Source of the DNA: Methylobacterium sp. J-077 | GTDB taxonomy: Bacteria > Pseudomonadota > Alphaproteobacteria > Rhizobiales > Beijerinckiaceae | Direction: 5' to 3' | DNA: 64,000 nt | Assembly (NCBI RefSeq): GCF_022829365.1 | Contig: NZ_JAKSYJ010000196.1 | Location: 124,001 to 188,000, forward strand | In this document: positions 1-10,448 of the stretch, piece after piece | Position numbering within the stretch: position 1 is the stretch's first letter | Layout of the letters: every line of letters begins with the position of its first letter | The notes under the pieces: model-generated | What the model saw: the letters and a program-made list of their open reading frames with translations, nothing else | What the model was told of the DNA's origin: nothing | Databases searched by the model: none | Position numbers and translations under genes: made by a program

Positions 1-201
1 GCGCTCCACCGCGTCGTTGGGCCGGGCCTCACGCCAGCCTTTCTTGCGCGCCGCGACGACGGCTGGGCTGTCCTCGCGCTGCCCGCCCTCTCGGTAGGCC
101 AGCGGCGTCTCGACGGAGGGGCGCGTGTAGTCTGGGCCGACCACGCAGCCGGCGAGAGCGGGAATGAGGGGGAGGAGGAGGAAGGCGCGACGCAGCCCCA
201 G
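1..201 (-). CDS. Outer-membrane efflux channel lipoprotein (NodT/OprM family), 3' part outside the window
   Basis: The first ~65 residues of an outer-membrane factor read leftward and leave the window. The frame gives a basic, hydrophobic leader with a lipobox ending A-G-C, then VVGPDYTRP, the hallmark start of NodT/OprM-type channels (family knowledge). It would be lipid-anchored and complete the tripartite pump encoded by the three genes to its right. The start is a problem: the frame has no ATG or GTG near the leader. Only CTG codons are available (201 and 195), while an ATG at 210 just after a GGGGGGAGGG Shine-Dalgarno-like run is one base out of frame. One extra G in the following GGGG would restore it. 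The gene follows the second permease after 288 bp that include a long inverted repeat. Identity is fairly sure; start and integrity are not. Confidence 0.7.
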   Translation of the reverse strand, partial: MGLRRAFLLLPLIPALAGCVVGPDYTRPSVETPLAYREGGQREDSPAVVAARKKGWREARPNDAVER

Positions 202-210
202 GGGCGCATG

Positions 211-373
211 CCCTCCCCCCTCTGCGGGGGAAGGTGGGCCGGCCGGCAGGCCGGATCGGGAGAGGGGAGCGACGGTGCCGGAGAAGTCGCGGCGCCTGAT
301 ACATCCTGCATCGTCGCGCTGCCCCTCTCCCGGCCCCCTCCGGGGGCCACCCTCCCCCGCAGAGGGGGGAGGG
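211..373. repeat. Long inverted-repeat element, copy A
   Basis: Perfect 20-bp outer arms (CCCTCCCCCCTCTGCGGGGG and its complement), followed inward by further complementary blocks (GGTGGGCC / GGCCACC and CGGGAGAGGGG / CCCCTCTCCCG), so nearly the whole 163 bp can fold into one hairpin. Related copies lie at 28943-29123 and 51650-51820. This copy sits inside the efflux operon and its left arm abuts the start of the channel gene, where it supplies the purine-rich run that looks like a ribosome binding site. Confidence 0.85.
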
Positions 374-488
374 AATGTGCCGGCTGCGTCGCTCCCATCG
401 ATCGACGATGCGCGCGTGGAGCCCGCAGAGCCCAAAGACATAGGCGCGCGCGCGGGTGCCGCCGGTGTTTCACGTGAAAACGGACGCA

Positions 489-3400
489 TCACTCTCCGGC
501 CGGCAGTGCCGCTGCGCCGCCGGGCCCGGCACTCCTGCGGCGGCGGGCGAGCACCCGGTGCCGGAGGCGGTCGAGGGTCAGGTAGACGACGGGGGTGGTG
601 TACAGGGTCAGGAACTGGCTCACGATCAATCCGCCCACGATGGCGATGCCCAGGGGCCGGCGCAGCTCGGCCCCCTCGCCGGTGGCCAGGATCAGCGGCA
701 CGGCGCCGAGCATCGCGGCCAGCGTGGTCATCATGATCGGCCGGAAGCGCACGAGACAGGCCTCGCGGATCGCGTCGACGGGATTCGCGCCTCGGGTCCG
801 CTCCACGTCGAGGGCCACGTCGATCATCATGATCGCGTTCTTCTTCACGATGCCGATCAGCAGGAACACCGCGATCAGCGCGATAATGGTGAATTCGGTG
901 CCGGTCGCCAGCAGGGCCAGCACCGCGCCGACGCCGGCGGACGGCAGTGTCGAGAGGATCGTCAGCGGGTGCACGAAGCTCTCGTACAGGATGCCCAGCA
1001 CCGCATAGACCGCCAGGATCGCGGCCAGGATCAGCAGCGGCTGGCGCGAGGCCGAGGCGACGTAGTTCTTGGCCGCGCCGGCATACTCGCCGTGGATCGT
1101 GGCCGGCAGCCGCAGGGACGCCATCGCCCGGTCGATCGCCGCGGTGGCGTCCGACAGGCTCTTGCCCGGGGCGAGGTTGAACGAGATCGTGGTGGCGACG
1201 AACAGGCCCTGGTGGCTTATCTGCACGGGGGCGCTGCCGGGCTCGATCCGTGCGAAGGCCGAGAGCGGGATCATGGTCTCCTTGGCGGCGGAGACCGGTG
1301 CACTCGACGAGGCGCCGCCCTTGCTGGCCGCGATGGCGTTCGAGGAGGCGTTGCGGGCGGAATCGGAGGCGATCGCGGCGGCGTTCGAGGACGCATCGGC
1401 CGTGCTCGCGGCGGCCGTGGCCGCGGCGGCGACGCCGGTGGATGTGGCCCCGACCGCCCCCGTGCTGGTCGTCGCCCCGGTCGAGGCGGCGGCGCCGCTG
1501 CCCGGGCTGCTGGTGCCGGTGGCCGCGTTGGTGTTGACGCCGCCCGCCGCCGCCACAGTGCCGGCCACGGCGTTGGTGGTGGCCGAGCCCGGCGCGTTGC
1601 CCCCGGAGGTTGAGACGAAGATCTGCTTCAGGGTCTCGGGGGATTCCAGGTAGCGCGGGGCGATCTCCATCACGACGTGGTACTGGTTCAGGGGGTTGTA
1701 GATCGTCGAGACCTGGCGCTGCCCGAAGGCGTCGTAGAGGGTGTTGTCGATCTTGTTCGGGGTGATGCCGTACCGGAACGCGGTGGCGCGGTCGATCACC
1801 ACCCGGCTCTCCAGGCCGCCCTCCTGCTGGTCCGAGGTGACGTCCGCGAAGGTCGGATCCTTCTGCAGGGCGGCGAGCAGCTTCGGGGCGGCGGCGAACA
1901 GCTCCTCGGCGGTGTCGCCCTGAAGGGTGTACTGGTACTGGGCGAAGCTCTGGCGGCCGCCCATCTGCAGGTCCTGGCGCGGGAAGACGTAGAGCCGTGC
2001 CCCCGCGACCTGGGCCAGCTTCGGCCGCAGCCGCGTCATCACCTCGGAGATCGGCGCCCGCTCGCCGATGGGCTTCAGCCCGATGAACACGTTGGCCGAG
2101 TTGGTGCCGCGCCCGCCGGTGAAGCCGACGACGCTCTCCACCGCCGGATCCGCTCCGACGATGGTGGTGGCCTGCCGGAGCTTGGCCTCCATGGACTGGA
2201 ACGAGATGCGCTGGTCGGCCTGGATGCCGCCCATCATCTGCCCGGTATCCTGCTCGGGGAAGAAGCCCTTCGGCACGATGACGTAGAGGTAGACGTTGAG
2301 GCCCACGGTGGCGAGCAGGCTCAGCAGCACCAGGCGCGGATGGGCCAGCGCCACTTCGAGCGTCCGCGCATAGCCGTCGAGCAGCCAGGAGAAGCCGCCC
2401 TCCAGGCCGCGGATCAGGATGTTCGGCCGGCGTGCCGCCGGGCGCCCGTGGCCCTCGGCCCGCAGCAGCCGGGCACACATCATCGGCGTCGTCGTGAGCG
2501 ACAACACCAAAGAAATCAGGATCGACAGCGACAGGGTGACGGAGAATTCCTGGAAGATCCGGCCGATCAGGCCGCCCATCAGCAGGATCGGCAGGAACAC
2601 CGCGATGAGCGACAGGCTCATCGAGATCACCGTGAAGCCGACCTCCTGGGCGCCGATCAGGGCCGCCTGGAGCCGGGGCTTGCCCTCCTCGATGTGGCGC
2701 TGGACGTTCTCCAGCACCACGATGGCGTCGTCGACCACGAAGCCGGTGCCGATGATCAGCGCGGTGAGCGACAGGATGTTGAGCGAGTAGCCGAGCAGGT
2801 ACATCGCCGAGAAGGTGCCGATGATCGAGATCGGCACCGCCACCGCGGGGATCAGGGTCGCCCGGCCGGAGCGCAGGAAGGCGAACACCACCAGGATCAC
2901 GAGGCCGACCGCCACGATCAGCGTCTCCTCGGTGGCCGCGAGCGACGCCCGGATCGTGGCGCTGCGGTCGCCGGTGAGCTTGATGTCGATGCCGCCCGGC
3001 AGCGCCGCGGTGAGCTGCGGCAGGGCCGCCTTCACGGCGTTGATGGTCTCGACCACGTTGGCGCCGGGCTGCTTGTAGACGAACAGCAGCACCCCGGCCT
3101 TGCCGTTGACGATGCCGAGGTTGCGCTTGTCCTCGACGCCGTCGAGCACCTGGCCGACATCCGTGAGCTTCACCGCGGCGCCGTTGCGGTAAGCCACGAT
3201 GATGTCGCGGTAATCCGAGGCCTTGTTGCCCTGGTCGTTGGCGTAGAGCTGGTAGCGCCGGCCGCCGGCATCGATCTCGCCCTTGGGCGAGTTGGCGTTG
3301 GCGGAGGCGAGCGCAGCCCGGATGCCCTCCAGGCCGATGCCGTAGTTGAACAGGGCGGTGGGATCGAGCTCCACCCGCACCGCCGGCAGGGACGAGCCGC

Positions 3401-3932
3401 CGATATCGACGTTGCCGACGCCGGGCAGCTGCGACAGCTTCTGCTGCACCACGGTGGCGGCCGAATCGTAGACCTGGCCGCGGGTCAGCGTGTCCGAGGT
3501 CAGGCCCAGGATGATGATCGGCGTGTCGGCCGGGTTGAACTTGCGGTAGGTCGGGTTCTGCCGGAGCGAGGCCGGCAGGTCGGCACGCGCCGCGTTGATC
3601 GCCGCCTGGACGTCGCGCGCTGCCCCGTCGATGTCGCGGTTCAGGCCGAACAGCAGCACGATCCGGGTGGAGCCGAGCGCGTTCGTGGAGGTCATCTCGT
3701 TGACGTCCGCGATGGCGCCGAGCCGCCGCTCCAGGGGCGCCGCCACGGTGGTCGCCATCGTGTCGGGGCTCGCGCCCGGCATCTGCGCCTGGACCAGGAT
3801 GACCGGGAAGTCGATCTGCGGCAGCGGAGCCACCGGCAGGTTCAGGAACGCGAACAACCCGGCGAGCAGCACGCCGATCGTCAGCAGCGTGGTCGCGACC
3901 GGCCGGCGGATGAACGGCTCGGAGATGTTCAC
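489..3932 (-). CDS. mdtC: RND multidrug efflux permease, MdtC/MuxC-like, with Ala/Ser/Thr-rich insertion
   Basis: Inner-membrane proton-driven drug transporter of the HAE1 RND family. The N-terminus ([20 protein letters not shown]), a [19 protein letters not shown] stretch in TM4 with the paired proton-relay aspartates, and the C-terminal [16 protein letters not shown] segment are diagnostic. Relatives have about 1,025-1,040 residues; this one has 1,147. The excess is a low-complexity Ala/Ser/Thr/Gly block at about residues 775-882, between the periplasmic segments ETLKQIFVS and [11 protein letters not shown]. The start overlaps the stop of the upstream permease by 4 bp, so the two are probably translationally coupled. 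Two different permeases in tandem are typical of MdtABC/MuxABC pumps, which form mixed trimers (family knowledge). Substrate cannot be told from sequence. Confidence 0.93.
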   Translation of the reverse strand: MNISEPFIRRPVATTLLTIGVLLAGLFAFLNLPVAPLPQIDFPVILVQAQMPGASPDTMATTVAAPLERRLGAIADVNEMTSTNALGSTRIVLLFGLNRDIDGAARDVQAAINAARADLPASLRQNPTYRKFNPADTPIIILGLTSDTLTRGQVYDSAATVVQQKLSQLPGVGNVDIGGSSLPAVRVELDPTALFNYGIGLEGIRAALASANANSPKGEIDAGGRRYQLYANDQGNKASDYRDIIVAYRNGAAVKLTDVGQVLDGVEDKRNLGIVNGKAGVLLFVYKQPGANVVETINAVKAALPQLTAALPGGIDIKLTGDRSATIRASLAATEETLIVAVGLVILVVFAFLRSGRATLIPAVAVPISIIGTFSAMYLLGYSLNILSLTALIIGTGFVVDDAIVVLENVQRHIEEGKPRLQAALIGAQEVGFTVISMSLSLIAVFLPILLMGGLIGRIFQEFSVTLSLSILISLVLSLTTTPMMCARLLRAEGHGRPAARRPNILIRGLEGGFSWLLDGYARTLEVALAHPRLVLLSLLATVGLNVYLYVIVPKGFFPEQDTGQMMGGIQADQRISFQSMEAKLRQATTIVGADPAVESVVGFTGGRGTNSANVFIGLKPIGERAPISEVMTRLRPKLAQVAGARLYVFPRQDLQMGGRQSFAQYQYTLQGDTAEELFAAAPKLLAALQKDPTFADVTSDQQEGGLESRVVIDRATAFRYGITPNKIDNTLYDAFGQRQVSTIYNPLNQYHVVMEIAPRYLESPETLKQIFVSTSGGNAPGSATTNAVAGTVAAAGGVNTNAATGTSSPGSGAAASTGATTSTGAVGATSTGVAAAATAAASTADASSNAAAIASDSARNASSNAIAASKGGASSSAPVSAAKETMIPLSAFARIEPGSAPVQISHQGLFVATTISFNLAPGKSLSDATAAIDRAMASLRLPATIHGEYAGAAKNYVASASRQPLLILAAILAVYAVLGILYESFVHPLTILSTLPSAGVGAVLALLATGTEFTIIALIAVFLLIGIVKKNAIMMIDVALDVERTRGANPVDAIREACLVRFRPIMMTTLAAMLGAVPLILATGEGAELRRPLGIAIVGGLIVSQFLTLYTTPVVYLTLDRLRHRVLARRRRSAGPGGAAALPAGE

Positions 3933-6900
3933 GGGAGCGCCTCACCGGCCGCGACATCCGGCTCCCGCCGCCCGGCGATCCGGCGTTCCAGCCGGTCGAA
4001 CGCCAGATAGATCACCGGCGTCGTGAACAGGGTCAGGATCTGGCTGACGATCAGGCCGCCGGCGATGCAGATGCCGAGCGGCTGGCGCAGCTCCGAGCCG
4101 ACGCCGGTGCCGAGGATCAGCGGCACCGCGGCGAACAGGGCGGCGAGCGTCGTCATCAGGATCGGGCGAAAGCGCAGCAGGCAGGCCTGGAAGATCGCCT
4201 CCCGGGGATCGAGCCCGTCCTCGCGCTCGGCCTGAAGCGCGAAGTCGATCATCATGATCGCATTCTTCTTCACGATGCCGATCAGCAGCACGATGCCGAT
4301 CACCGCGATGATGTCGAGCGACAGACCGAACAGCATCAGGCCGAGCAGCGCCCCGATCCCCGCGGACGGCAGGGTCGACAGGATCGTGATCGGGTGGATG
4401 AAGCTCTCGTAGAGCACGCCCAGCACGATGTAGACGGTGACGATCGCCGCCAGAACCAGGAACAGCTCGTTGCCGAGCGCCGATTGGAAGGCGAAGACCG
4501 AGCCCTGCGGCACTACCCGGAACGAGGGCGGCAGGCCGATCTCGGCCTTGGCCTGCTCGATCGCCTCGACCGCCTGCCCGAGGGCCGCGCCGGGTGCGAG
4601 GTTGAACGACACGGTGGTGGCCGGGAACTGCCCGAGATGCGAGATCAGCAGGGGCGCCCGCCGCTCGCTGATCCGCGCCACAGCGGAGAGCGGCACCTGG
4701 CCGTTGGTCGCCGTCGAGGACGGCAGGTAGATCGTCTCGAGGCTGCGCACGGTCGTGTGCAGGCTCGGGTCGGCCTCCAGGATCACCCGGTACTGGTTGG
4801 ACTGGGTGAAGATCGTCGAGATGATCCGTTGGCCGAAGGCGTCGTAGAGGGCGTTGTCGATGGTCGCCGGGGTGATGCCGTAGCGGCCGGCGGTGGGGCG
4901 GTCGATGGTGACGTAGGCGGAGAGCCCCTGCGCCTGGTGGTCGCTCGCCACGTCGGCGACCACGGGGGATTTCGCCAGGGCCTCGGTGAAGCGCGGCACC
5001 CAGGTCTCGAAATCATCGAGGTTCGGGCTCTCCAGGATGACCTGGTACTGGGTCGCCGAGACCGCGGTGTCGATGGTCAGATCCTGGACCGGCTGCATGA
5101 ACAGGCGCATGCCGGGCTCGGCCCGGGTCGCCGCATTGATCCGCCGGATGATCCCGCTGGCCGAATCCGTCCGCGCGTCCTGCGGCTTGAGGTTGATCAG
5201 CATCCGGCCGGAATTGAGCGTGACGTTCTGGCCGTCGACCCCGATGAACGAGGACACGCTCGCCACGTCCGGATCCTGCAGGATGATCGCGGCCATCCGC
5301 TGCTGGCGCTCGGCCATGGCCGCGTAGGAGACCGACTGGTCCGCCTGCGTGATGCCCTGGATCACCCCGGTATCCTGCACCGGGAAGAAGCCCTTGGGGA
5401 TGACCACGAACAGGTAGACGGTGAGCCCCAGGGTCCCGAGGGCCACCAGCAGGGTCAGGCCCTGGTGGTTCAGCACCACCCGGAGCGCGCGGCCGTAGGC
5501 GTCGATCGTGCCGTCGATGGCGCGCCGGCCGGCCCGGGCGAACACGCTCTCGCGGCGGCGGATCTGGGCCTCGGGCGCGTGCTTGAGCAGGCGCGCGCAC
5601 AGCATCGGCACCAGGGTCAGCGAGACCACCGCGGAGATCACGATGGTGGCCGCCAGCGTGATCGCGAATTCGTGGAACAGGCGCCCGACCACATCGCCCA
5701 TGAACAGGAGCGGGATCAGCACGGCGATCAGCGAGACGGTGAGCGAGATGATGGTGAAGCCGATCTCGCGCGAGCCCTTGAGCGCCGCTTCGAGGGGCGA
5801 ATCGCCGGCCTCCACGTGGCGGGCGATGTTCTCGATCACCACGATGGCGTCGTCGACCACGAAGCCCGTGGCGATGGTCAGCGCCATCAGCGACAGGTTG
5901 TCGAGGGAGAAGCCGTAGAGGTCCATCACCGACAGGGCGCCGATCAGCGACAGGGGCACCGACAGGCTCGGGATCAGCGTGGCCGACAGGCTGCGCAGGA
6001 ACAGGAAGATCACCAGCACGACCAGCGAGATCGCCAGCCCCAGCTCGAACTGCACGTCCTCCACGGAGGCCCGGATCGTGGTGGTGCGGTCGGTGAGCGG
6101 GGCCACCGCCACCGCACTCGGCAGGCTCGCCTGCATCTGGGGCAGCAGCGCCTTGATCTTGTCGACCGTCGCGATGACGTTGGCGCCCGGCTGGCGCTGG
6201 ATGTTGAGGATCACCGCCGGCGTCGCGTCGGCCCAGGCGCCGAGCTTGGTGTTCTCCGGCCCCTCGACCACGTCGGCGACCTCCGAGAGCATCACCGGAG
6301 CGCCGTTGCGATAGGCGATGATCGCCGCGTCGTAGGCCTTCGGGTCGCGGATCTGGTCGTTGGCGTTGATCGCGTAGGACTGCTTGGGCCCGTCGATCGT
6401 GCCCTTGGGGGTGTTGACGTTGAGGTTGGTGATGGTGGTGCGCAGGTCGTCGATGTTCAGCCCGTAGGCGGCCAGCGCCCGGGCGTTGAACCGCACCCGG
6501 ATCGCCGGGCGCTGCCCGCCCGAGATGCTGACGAGGCCGACGCCGGCCACCTGGCTGATCTTTTGGGCGAGCCGCGACTCGGCCAGGTCGCGCACCTGCG
6601 TCAGCGGAAGGGTCTTGGAAGTCAGGGCCAGGGTCAGGACCGGGGCGTCGGCGGGGTTGACCTTGGCGTAGATCGGCGGCGCCGGCAGGTCCGAGGGCAG
6701 CAGGTTGCCGGCGGCGTTGATCGCGGCCTGGACCTGCTGCTCGGCGACATCGAGGGGCAGGTCCAGGCTGAATTGCAGCGTGATGACCGAGGCGCCCGCC
6801 GAGGATTGCGAGGTCATCTGATTGAGGTTGGCGAGCTGGCCGAACTGCCGCTCCAGAGGCGCGGTGACCGACGAGGTCATCACCTCGGGGCTGGCGCCGG

Positions 6901-7054
6901 GATAGAAGGTCTGGATCTGGATCGTCGGGTAGTCGACGGCCGGCAGCGCCGAGACCGGCAGGTTCAGGTACGACACGCCGCCGACGATCAGGATCGCCAG
7001 CATCAGCAGCGTCGTGGCGACCGGACGGAGGATGAAGAGGCGGGACGGGTTCAT
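3929..7054 (-). CDS. mdtB: RND multidrug efflux permease, MdtB/MuxB-like
   Basis: Second RND permease of the operon, 1,041 residues, the normal length. It begins [20 protein letters not shown], has the TM4 [19 protein letters not shown] segment with the two adjacent aspartates used for proton translocation, and the [18 protein letters not shown] signature near the C-terminus. It lies between the adaptor gene (22 bp upstream) and the MdtC-like permease (4-bp overlap downstream). This order matches mdtABC/muxABC operons in which two non-identical permeases assemble into one trimer. It lacks the low-complexity block of its partner. Confidence 0.94.
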   Translation of the reverse strand: MNPSRLFILRPVATTLLMLAILIVGGVSYLNLPVSALPAVDYPTIQIQTFYPGASPEVMTSSVTAPLERQFGQLANLNQMTSQSSAGASVITLQFSLDLPLDVAEQQVQAAINAAGNLLPSDLPAPPIYAKVNPADAPVLTLALTSKTLPLTQVRDLAESRLAQKISQVAGVGLVSISGGQRPAIRVRFNARALAAYGLNIDDLRTTITNLNVNTPKGTIDGPKQSYAINANDQIRDPKAYDAAIIAYRNGAPVMLSEVADVVEGPENTKLGAWADATPAVILNIQRQPGANVIATVDKIKALLPQMQASLPSAVAVAPLTDRTTTIRASVEDVQFELGLAISLVVLVIFLFLRSLSATLIPSLSVPLSLIGALSVMDLYGFSLDNLSLMALTIATGFVVDDAIVVIENIARHVEAGDSPLEAALKGSREIGFTIISLTVSLIAVLIPLLFMGDVVGRLFHEFAITLAATIVISAVVSLTLVPMLCARLLKHAPEAQIRRRESVFARAGRRAIDGTIDAYGRALRVVLNHQGLTLLVALGTLGLTVYLFVVIPKGFFPVQDTGVIQGITQADQSVSYAAMAERQQRMAAIILQDPDVASVSSFIGVDGQNVTLNSGRMLINLKPQDARTDSASGIIRRINAATRAEPGMRLFMQPVQDLTIDTAVSATQYQVILESPNLDDFETWVPRFTEALAKSPVVADVASDHQAQGLSAYVTIDRPTAGRYGITPATIDNALYDAFGQRIISTIFTQSNQYRVILEADPSLHTTVRSLETIYLPSSTATNGQVPLSAVARISERRAPLLISHLGQFPATTVSFNLAPGAALGQAVEAIEQAKAEIGLPPSFRVVPQGSVFAFQSALGNELFLVLAAIVTVYIVLGVLYESFIHPITILSTLPSAGIGALLGLMLFGLSLDIIAVIGIVLLIGIVKKNAIMMIDFALQAEREDGLDPREAIFQACLLRFRPILMTTLAALFAAVPLILGTGVGSELRQPLGICIAGGLIVSQILTLFTTPVIYLAFDRLERRIAGRREPDVAAGEALP

Positions 7055-7076
7055 GGCAGGCGCACCATGGCCGCGT

Positions 7077-8486
7077 TCACTGTGCCGACCGGCGCCCGTG
7101 CCGGCGGCCGCCCTCCGGCGCTGCCGGATGCGCCGTGTCGGCCGCGCCGTCCGGTCCGGCGGCCGGCTTGGCGCCGGGCTTGTCGCCCGCCCCCGTCACC
7201 GCGCCGGTTGCGCCGGCGGCCTGCGCGCCCGAAGCCTGCGCGCCATCCGTGATCCGGACCTCGGCGCCGTCCTTGAGCCGGTCGGTGCCGTCGGTGACGA
7301 TCCGGTCGCCCGGCTTCAGGCCCGAGACCACGACGGTGTTGGTGCCGTCGGTCTCGCCGGTCTTGATCGGCCGGACCGTGACCTTGGCGTCCCCGTCCAT
7401 CAGGTAGACGTAGGTGCCGGGGGTGCCCTGCAGCAAGCCGGAATTCGGCACCAGGGTCGCGGCCCGCACCGTGTCGACGGTGAGCTTGGCGTTGACGAAC
7501 TGGTTCGGGAACAGCTCCTCGTCGGCGTTGTCGAACAAGGCCCGCAGCTTCACCGTGCCGGTGGTCGTGTCGATCTGGTTATCGACCGTGTCGAGTGTGC
7601 CGACCGCGATCTGATGGGCGTCGCCGCGGTCGTAGGCGCGCACGGCGAGCTTGGCGCCGGCCCGCACCTGGCGCATCACCCGGGCGACGTCGTCCTCCGG
7701 CAGGGTGAAGATCACCGAAATCGGATGGAGCTGGGTCACCACCACGATCGCCGTGGAGGCGGCCGAGATGTAGTTGCCCTGGTCGACCTGCCGCAGGCCG
7801 ACCCGCCCGTCCACCGGCGCGGTGATGTGGGTGTAGGCGATGTTGAGCTTCTGCTGGTCGACCAGCGCCTGGTCGGCCGCCACCGTGCCCTCGTTCTGCT
7901 TGACCAGGGCGGCTTGCGTGTCGACGTTCTGCTTCGAGATCGAGTCCTGCCGGTTCAGCGTCTGGTAACGCTGCAGGTCGAGCTTCGAGTTCTGCAGCAG
8001 GGCTTGGTCGCGGGCGAGCTGGCCCTGGTACTGGGCGAGCAGCGCCTCGTAGGGCCGGGAATCGATCAGGGCGAGTTCGTCGCCGGCCTTGACCGCCTGG
8101 CCCTCGCGGAACGTCACCGCCATCAGGTAGCCGCTGATCTGCGACTTCACCGTCACGGTGGCGAGTGGCGTCACGGTGCCGAGGCCCTGGAGCACCACCG
8201 GCATGTCGCCGGTGGTGACCGCGGCGATGCCCACGGCCTGCGGCATGTCCCCGCCGCCGTGACGGCCGCCGCGGCCGCCGCCCTTGTGGGCCGTGGCCGG
8301 CTCGGCGCCCTTGTCGGTGCGCGCCTCATACCAGCGATGGCCGATCGCCCCGGCACCCGCCAGTAGGGCCAGGATCACCAGCCAGCGGATCGGCCGGAAG
8401 CGCCGCGTGCGGACCTCGCGCGCGGGCGCCTCGCCGGGCTGGTAGGCGCGCGCCGTGTCGGTGCGGATCGGGGAACTCTCGTTCAT
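7077..8486 (-). CDS. mdtA: RND efflux periplasmic adaptor (membrane fusion protein), MdtA/MuxA-like
   Basis: First gene of the leftward efflux operon, 469 residues. An Arg-rich cytosolic tail and one TM helix (about residues 32-50) are followed by a Gly/His-rich linker, a split lipoyl domain ([20 protein letters not shown] and [19 protein letters not shown]), an alpha-helical hairpin rich in Gln/Leu (about 150-215), and beta-barrel and membrane-proximal domains. The C-terminus is a Gly/Ala/Pro tail ending [10 protein letters not shown]. In MdtA/AcrA-type pumps this protein bridges the permeases and the outer-membrane channel. No dedicated regulator is adjacent. Confidence 0.93.
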   Translation of the reverse strand: MNESSPIRTDTARAYQPGEAPAREVRTRRFRPIRWLVILALLAGAGAIGHRWYEARTDKGAEPATAHKGGGRGGRHGGGDMPQAVGIAAVTTGDMPVVLQGLGTVTPLATVTVKSQISGYLMAVTFREGQAVKAGDELALIDSRPYEALLAQYQGQLARDQALLQNSKLDLQRYQTLNRQDSISKQNVDTQAALVKQNEGTVAADQALVDQQKLNIAYTHITAPVDGRVGLRQVDQGNYISAASTAIVVVTQLHPISVIFTLPEDDVARVMRQVRAGAKLAVRAYDRGDAHQIAVGTLDTVDNQIDTTTGTVKLRALFDNADEELFPNQFVNAKLTVDTVRAATLVPNSGLLQGTPGTYVYLMDGDAKVTVRPIKTGETDGTNTVVVSGLKPGDRIVTDGTDRLKDGAEVRITDGAQASGAQAAGATGAVTGAGDKPGAKPAAGPDGAADTAHPAAPEGGRRHGRRSAQ

Positions 8487-8699
8487 GCCTGACTAGAGCA
8501 CATGCCGGGCGCCTGCGCGACCGGTGGTACCCTATCCCTCGCTGTGCACGCCCCCATGGCGCATGTCGCGGCCGCCCGACGCTGCCGTGGCCCGGACGGT
8601 CGCATCGGTCTATGCGGCTATACGGGCCGGACCGCGTCCGAAAGCTGCGGCATATTCCATCGCCGGGCGGCTGCTGAATGCCCGGCCAATGCGCCGTCA

Positions 8700-8879
8700 C
8701 TAGGGCGGCGAGGTTTCAGCCGTGTTGCTGGGGTCCGCGGCGGAAAGACCCGGTGCCGCATAGGCCTGCAGCACGGCGCGGAACGACGCATCCACGGGCG
8801 TGACCGGCAGAGTCCGCCGAAGGGCGAGGCCCGTTCCAGCGATCAGAAGAGCGAGGAGAAGGCCGCGTGTCGTCCGCAT
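8700..8879 (-). CDS. Small hypothetical protein with N-terminal hydrophobic segment
   Basis: A 59-residue frame beginning MRTTRGLLLALLIAGTGLAL, with a short basic start and one hydrophobic stretch that could be a signal peptide or membrane anchor, followed by a polar tail. No family is recognised. The frame stays open upstream to 8945, but the ATG at 8879 best fits a secreted or anchored protein. It lies between the efflux operon and the candidate small RNA on the same strand and has no strong ribosome binding site, so expression is uncertain. Confidence 0.35.
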   Translation of the reverse strand: MRTTRGLLLALLIAGTGLALRRTLPVTPVDASFRAVLQAYAAPGLSAADPSNTAETSPP

Positions 8880-8934
8880 GGTCGCATCCGGTGGCGCCGG
8901 ACACGCTACCAGAGCGGTCGGGTCTCCACATGCC

Positions 8935-8968
8935 AAAAGGGCCACCGATCCGGAGATCGATGGCCCTT
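8935..8968 (-). terminator. Intrinsic terminator of the candidate small RNA
   Basis: Read on the minus strand, AAGGGCCA-T-CGATC / GATCG-G-TGGCCCTT forms a strong stem with a 4-nt loop, immediately followed by TTTT. The plus-strand reading has no T-run after the stem, so it acts leftward. Confidence 0.7.
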
Positions 8969-9044
8969 GACGAGGACCGGAGCGGCATCTCGCTGACGGA
9001 GCGAGGGGGCAAAGCCCCGCCGGCGAGAGCGCCGCTCCAGCCGT
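8935..9044 (-). ncRNA. Candidate small RNA (~110 nt), multibranched, intrinsic terminator
   Basis: On the minus strand an 8-bp closing stem (GGAGCGGC / GCCGCTCC) encloses a GGGG-CTTTG-CCCC hairpin and a perfect CTCGCT-CCGTC-AGCGAG hairpin, with a further CGCCGGCG block. This is followed by a terminator hairpin and TTTT. A promoter-like TTGACT-16 bp-TAGGTT lies just upstream and predicts a start near 9044. No open frame uses the region. It does not match the 4.5S, 6S, tmRNA or RNase P features I know. The RNA call is inference from structure plus signals. Confidence 0.55.
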
Positions 9045-9050
9045 GAGACG

Positions 9051-9078
9051 AACCTACGATACGACTGATGAAAGTCAA
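9051..9078 (-). promoter_or_regulatory. Sigma-70-like promoter for the candidate small RNA
   Basis: Minus-strand TTGACT (9078-9073), a 16-bp spacer and TAGGTT (9056-9051) fit a housekeeping promoter firing leftward. The predicted start near 9044 lies a few bases before the closing stem of the RNA. Confidence 0.5.
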
Positions 9079-9212
9079 CATTCGTCACAAGCGCCGTCGC
9101 CCGGGATGGATGCGTCTGTGCGGCCGCGCACATTCCGCACGCCACCGACCGCATGCTACATCCCGACGATGCTGCCATCGTCTGCTGCGCCCGAAGCGGC
9201 GTCCCGCCCCGC

Positions 9213-10367
9213 ATGAACCCCGTCTTCGCCGCTCTGCCGACCACGGTGTTCGAGACCATGTCGCGGCTCGCCCGCGCCCATGACGCGGTCAATCTCGGGC
9301 AGGGCTTTCCCGACGATCCGGGCCCCGCGGATGTGCGCGAGCGCGGCGCCCGGGCGCTGTGCGACGGCTGGAACCAATATCCGCCGATGATGGGCCTGCC
9401 GGCCCTGCGCGAGGCCGTGGCCGCCCATTACGGCCGGCATCAGAATCTCGCCCTCGATCCCGAGACCGAGGTGATGGTGACCTCCGGGGCCACGGAGGCC
9501 CTGGCCGGCGCCCTGCTGGCCCTGATCGAGCCCGGCGACGAGGTCGTTCTGTTCGCGCCCATGTACGACGCCTACCTGCCGCTGGTGCAGCGGGCCGGCG
9601 GTGTTCCGCGGATCGTGGCCCTGCAGCCGCCGTCCTTCCGGCTGGACGAGGCGGCGCTCGCCGCCGCGTTCGGGCCGCGGACCAGGGCCGTGGTGCTGAA
9701 CAATCCGCTCAACCCGAGCGCGATCCTGTTCGACCCGGAGGATCTGGCGCTGCTCGCCCGGTACTGCACGCGCTTCGACGTCACCGCGATCTGCGATGAG
9801 GTCTGGGAGCACGTGGTCTTCGACGGCGCCCGCCACCGGCCGCTGATGGCGCTGCCCGGGATGCGTGAGCGGACGGTCAAGATCGGCTCGGCGGGCAAGA
9901 TCTTCTCGCTCACCGGCTGGAAGGTCGGCTTCGTGATGGCCGATGCCCGGCTGATGCGGGTGCTCGCCAAGGCACACCAGTTCCTCACCTTCACGACGCC
10001 CCCCAACCTCCAGGACGCGGTGGCCTACGGCCTCGCCAAGCCGGAGCCGTGGTTCGAAACCATGCGGGCGGGCTACGCCGCCTCCCGCGACCGGTTGGCC
10101 GGAGGTCTGCGCGACCTCGGCTTCCGGGTGCTGCCGGCGCAGGCTACGTGGTTTCTCAACATCGACATTGCGGGGCTCGGCTACGCCGATGACGTGGCCT
10201 TCTGCGAGGCCTTGGTCACCCGACACGGCGTCGCGGCGATCCCGGTGAGCGCGTTCTATCCGGACGGCTCTGTACGCAGCCTCGTGCGCCTGTGCTTCGC
10301 CAAGGCCGATGCCACCCTGGACACGGCCCTGGAACGGATGCGCGGCGTCGCCGGAGGTGCGGCATGA
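9213..10367 (+). CDS. PLP-dependent class I/II aminotransferase (methionine/kynurenine aminotransferase-like)
   Basis: Fold-type I aminotransferase, 384 residues from the ATG at 9213. NLGQGFPDDPGP near the N-terminus is typical of the YbdL / kynurenine-oxoglutarate aminotransferase group. NNPLNPSA and AICDEVWEHVVF carry the PLP-contacting Asn and Asp; the Schiff-base lysine is in SAGKIFS (about residue 229); the C-terminal substrate-carboxylate Arg lies in VRLCFAK. The frame is open upstream to 9153, but the extra 20 residues look unlike a protein start, so 9213 is preferred. It stands alone, so the substrate (methionine, kynurenine, glutamine or another amino acid) is undecided. Confidence 0.85.
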   Translation: MNPVFAALPTTVFETMSRLARAHDAVNLGQGFPDDPGPADVRERGARALCDGWNQYPPMMGLPALREAVAAHYGRHQNLALDPETEVMVTSGATEALAGALLALIEPGDEVVLFAPMYDAYLPLVQRAGGVPRIVALQPPSFRLDEAALAAAFGPRTRAVVLNNPLNPSAILFDPEDLALLARYCTRFDVTAICDEVWEHVVFDGARHRPLMALPGMRERTVKIGSAGKIFSLTGWKVGFVMADARLMRVLAKAHQFLTFTTPPNLQDAVAYGLAKPEPWFETMRAGYAASRDRLAGGLRDLGFRVLPAQATWFLNIDIAGLGYADDVAFCEALVTRHGVAAIPVSAFYPDGSVRSLVRLCFAKADATLDTALERMRGVAGGAA

Positions 10368-10448
10368 TGGTCGCAGGCGCCCGTCTTGCGGGGATCCGGC
10401 CGGGGGGCCACGTCGTTGAAGCTGATGGCTCTCCTACGGACCCCCGCG

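Noticed and set aside
29-304. 91-residue minus-strand frame at the left edge
   Set aside because: It overlaps the outer-membrane channel in another frame and runs through the inverted repeat; Arg/Pro-rich without protein features.
211-373. GC-rich inverted repeat as vector or adapter contamination
   Set aside because: Diverged copies occur in three places with different centres, so it is a genomic repeat family.
1677-7252. Very long open frames on the plus strand opposite the RND permeases
   Set aside because: They mirror the third-position GC bias of the real genes, encode repetitive His/Arg/Asp/Gly-rich sequences without any domain, and oppose well-conserved proteins.
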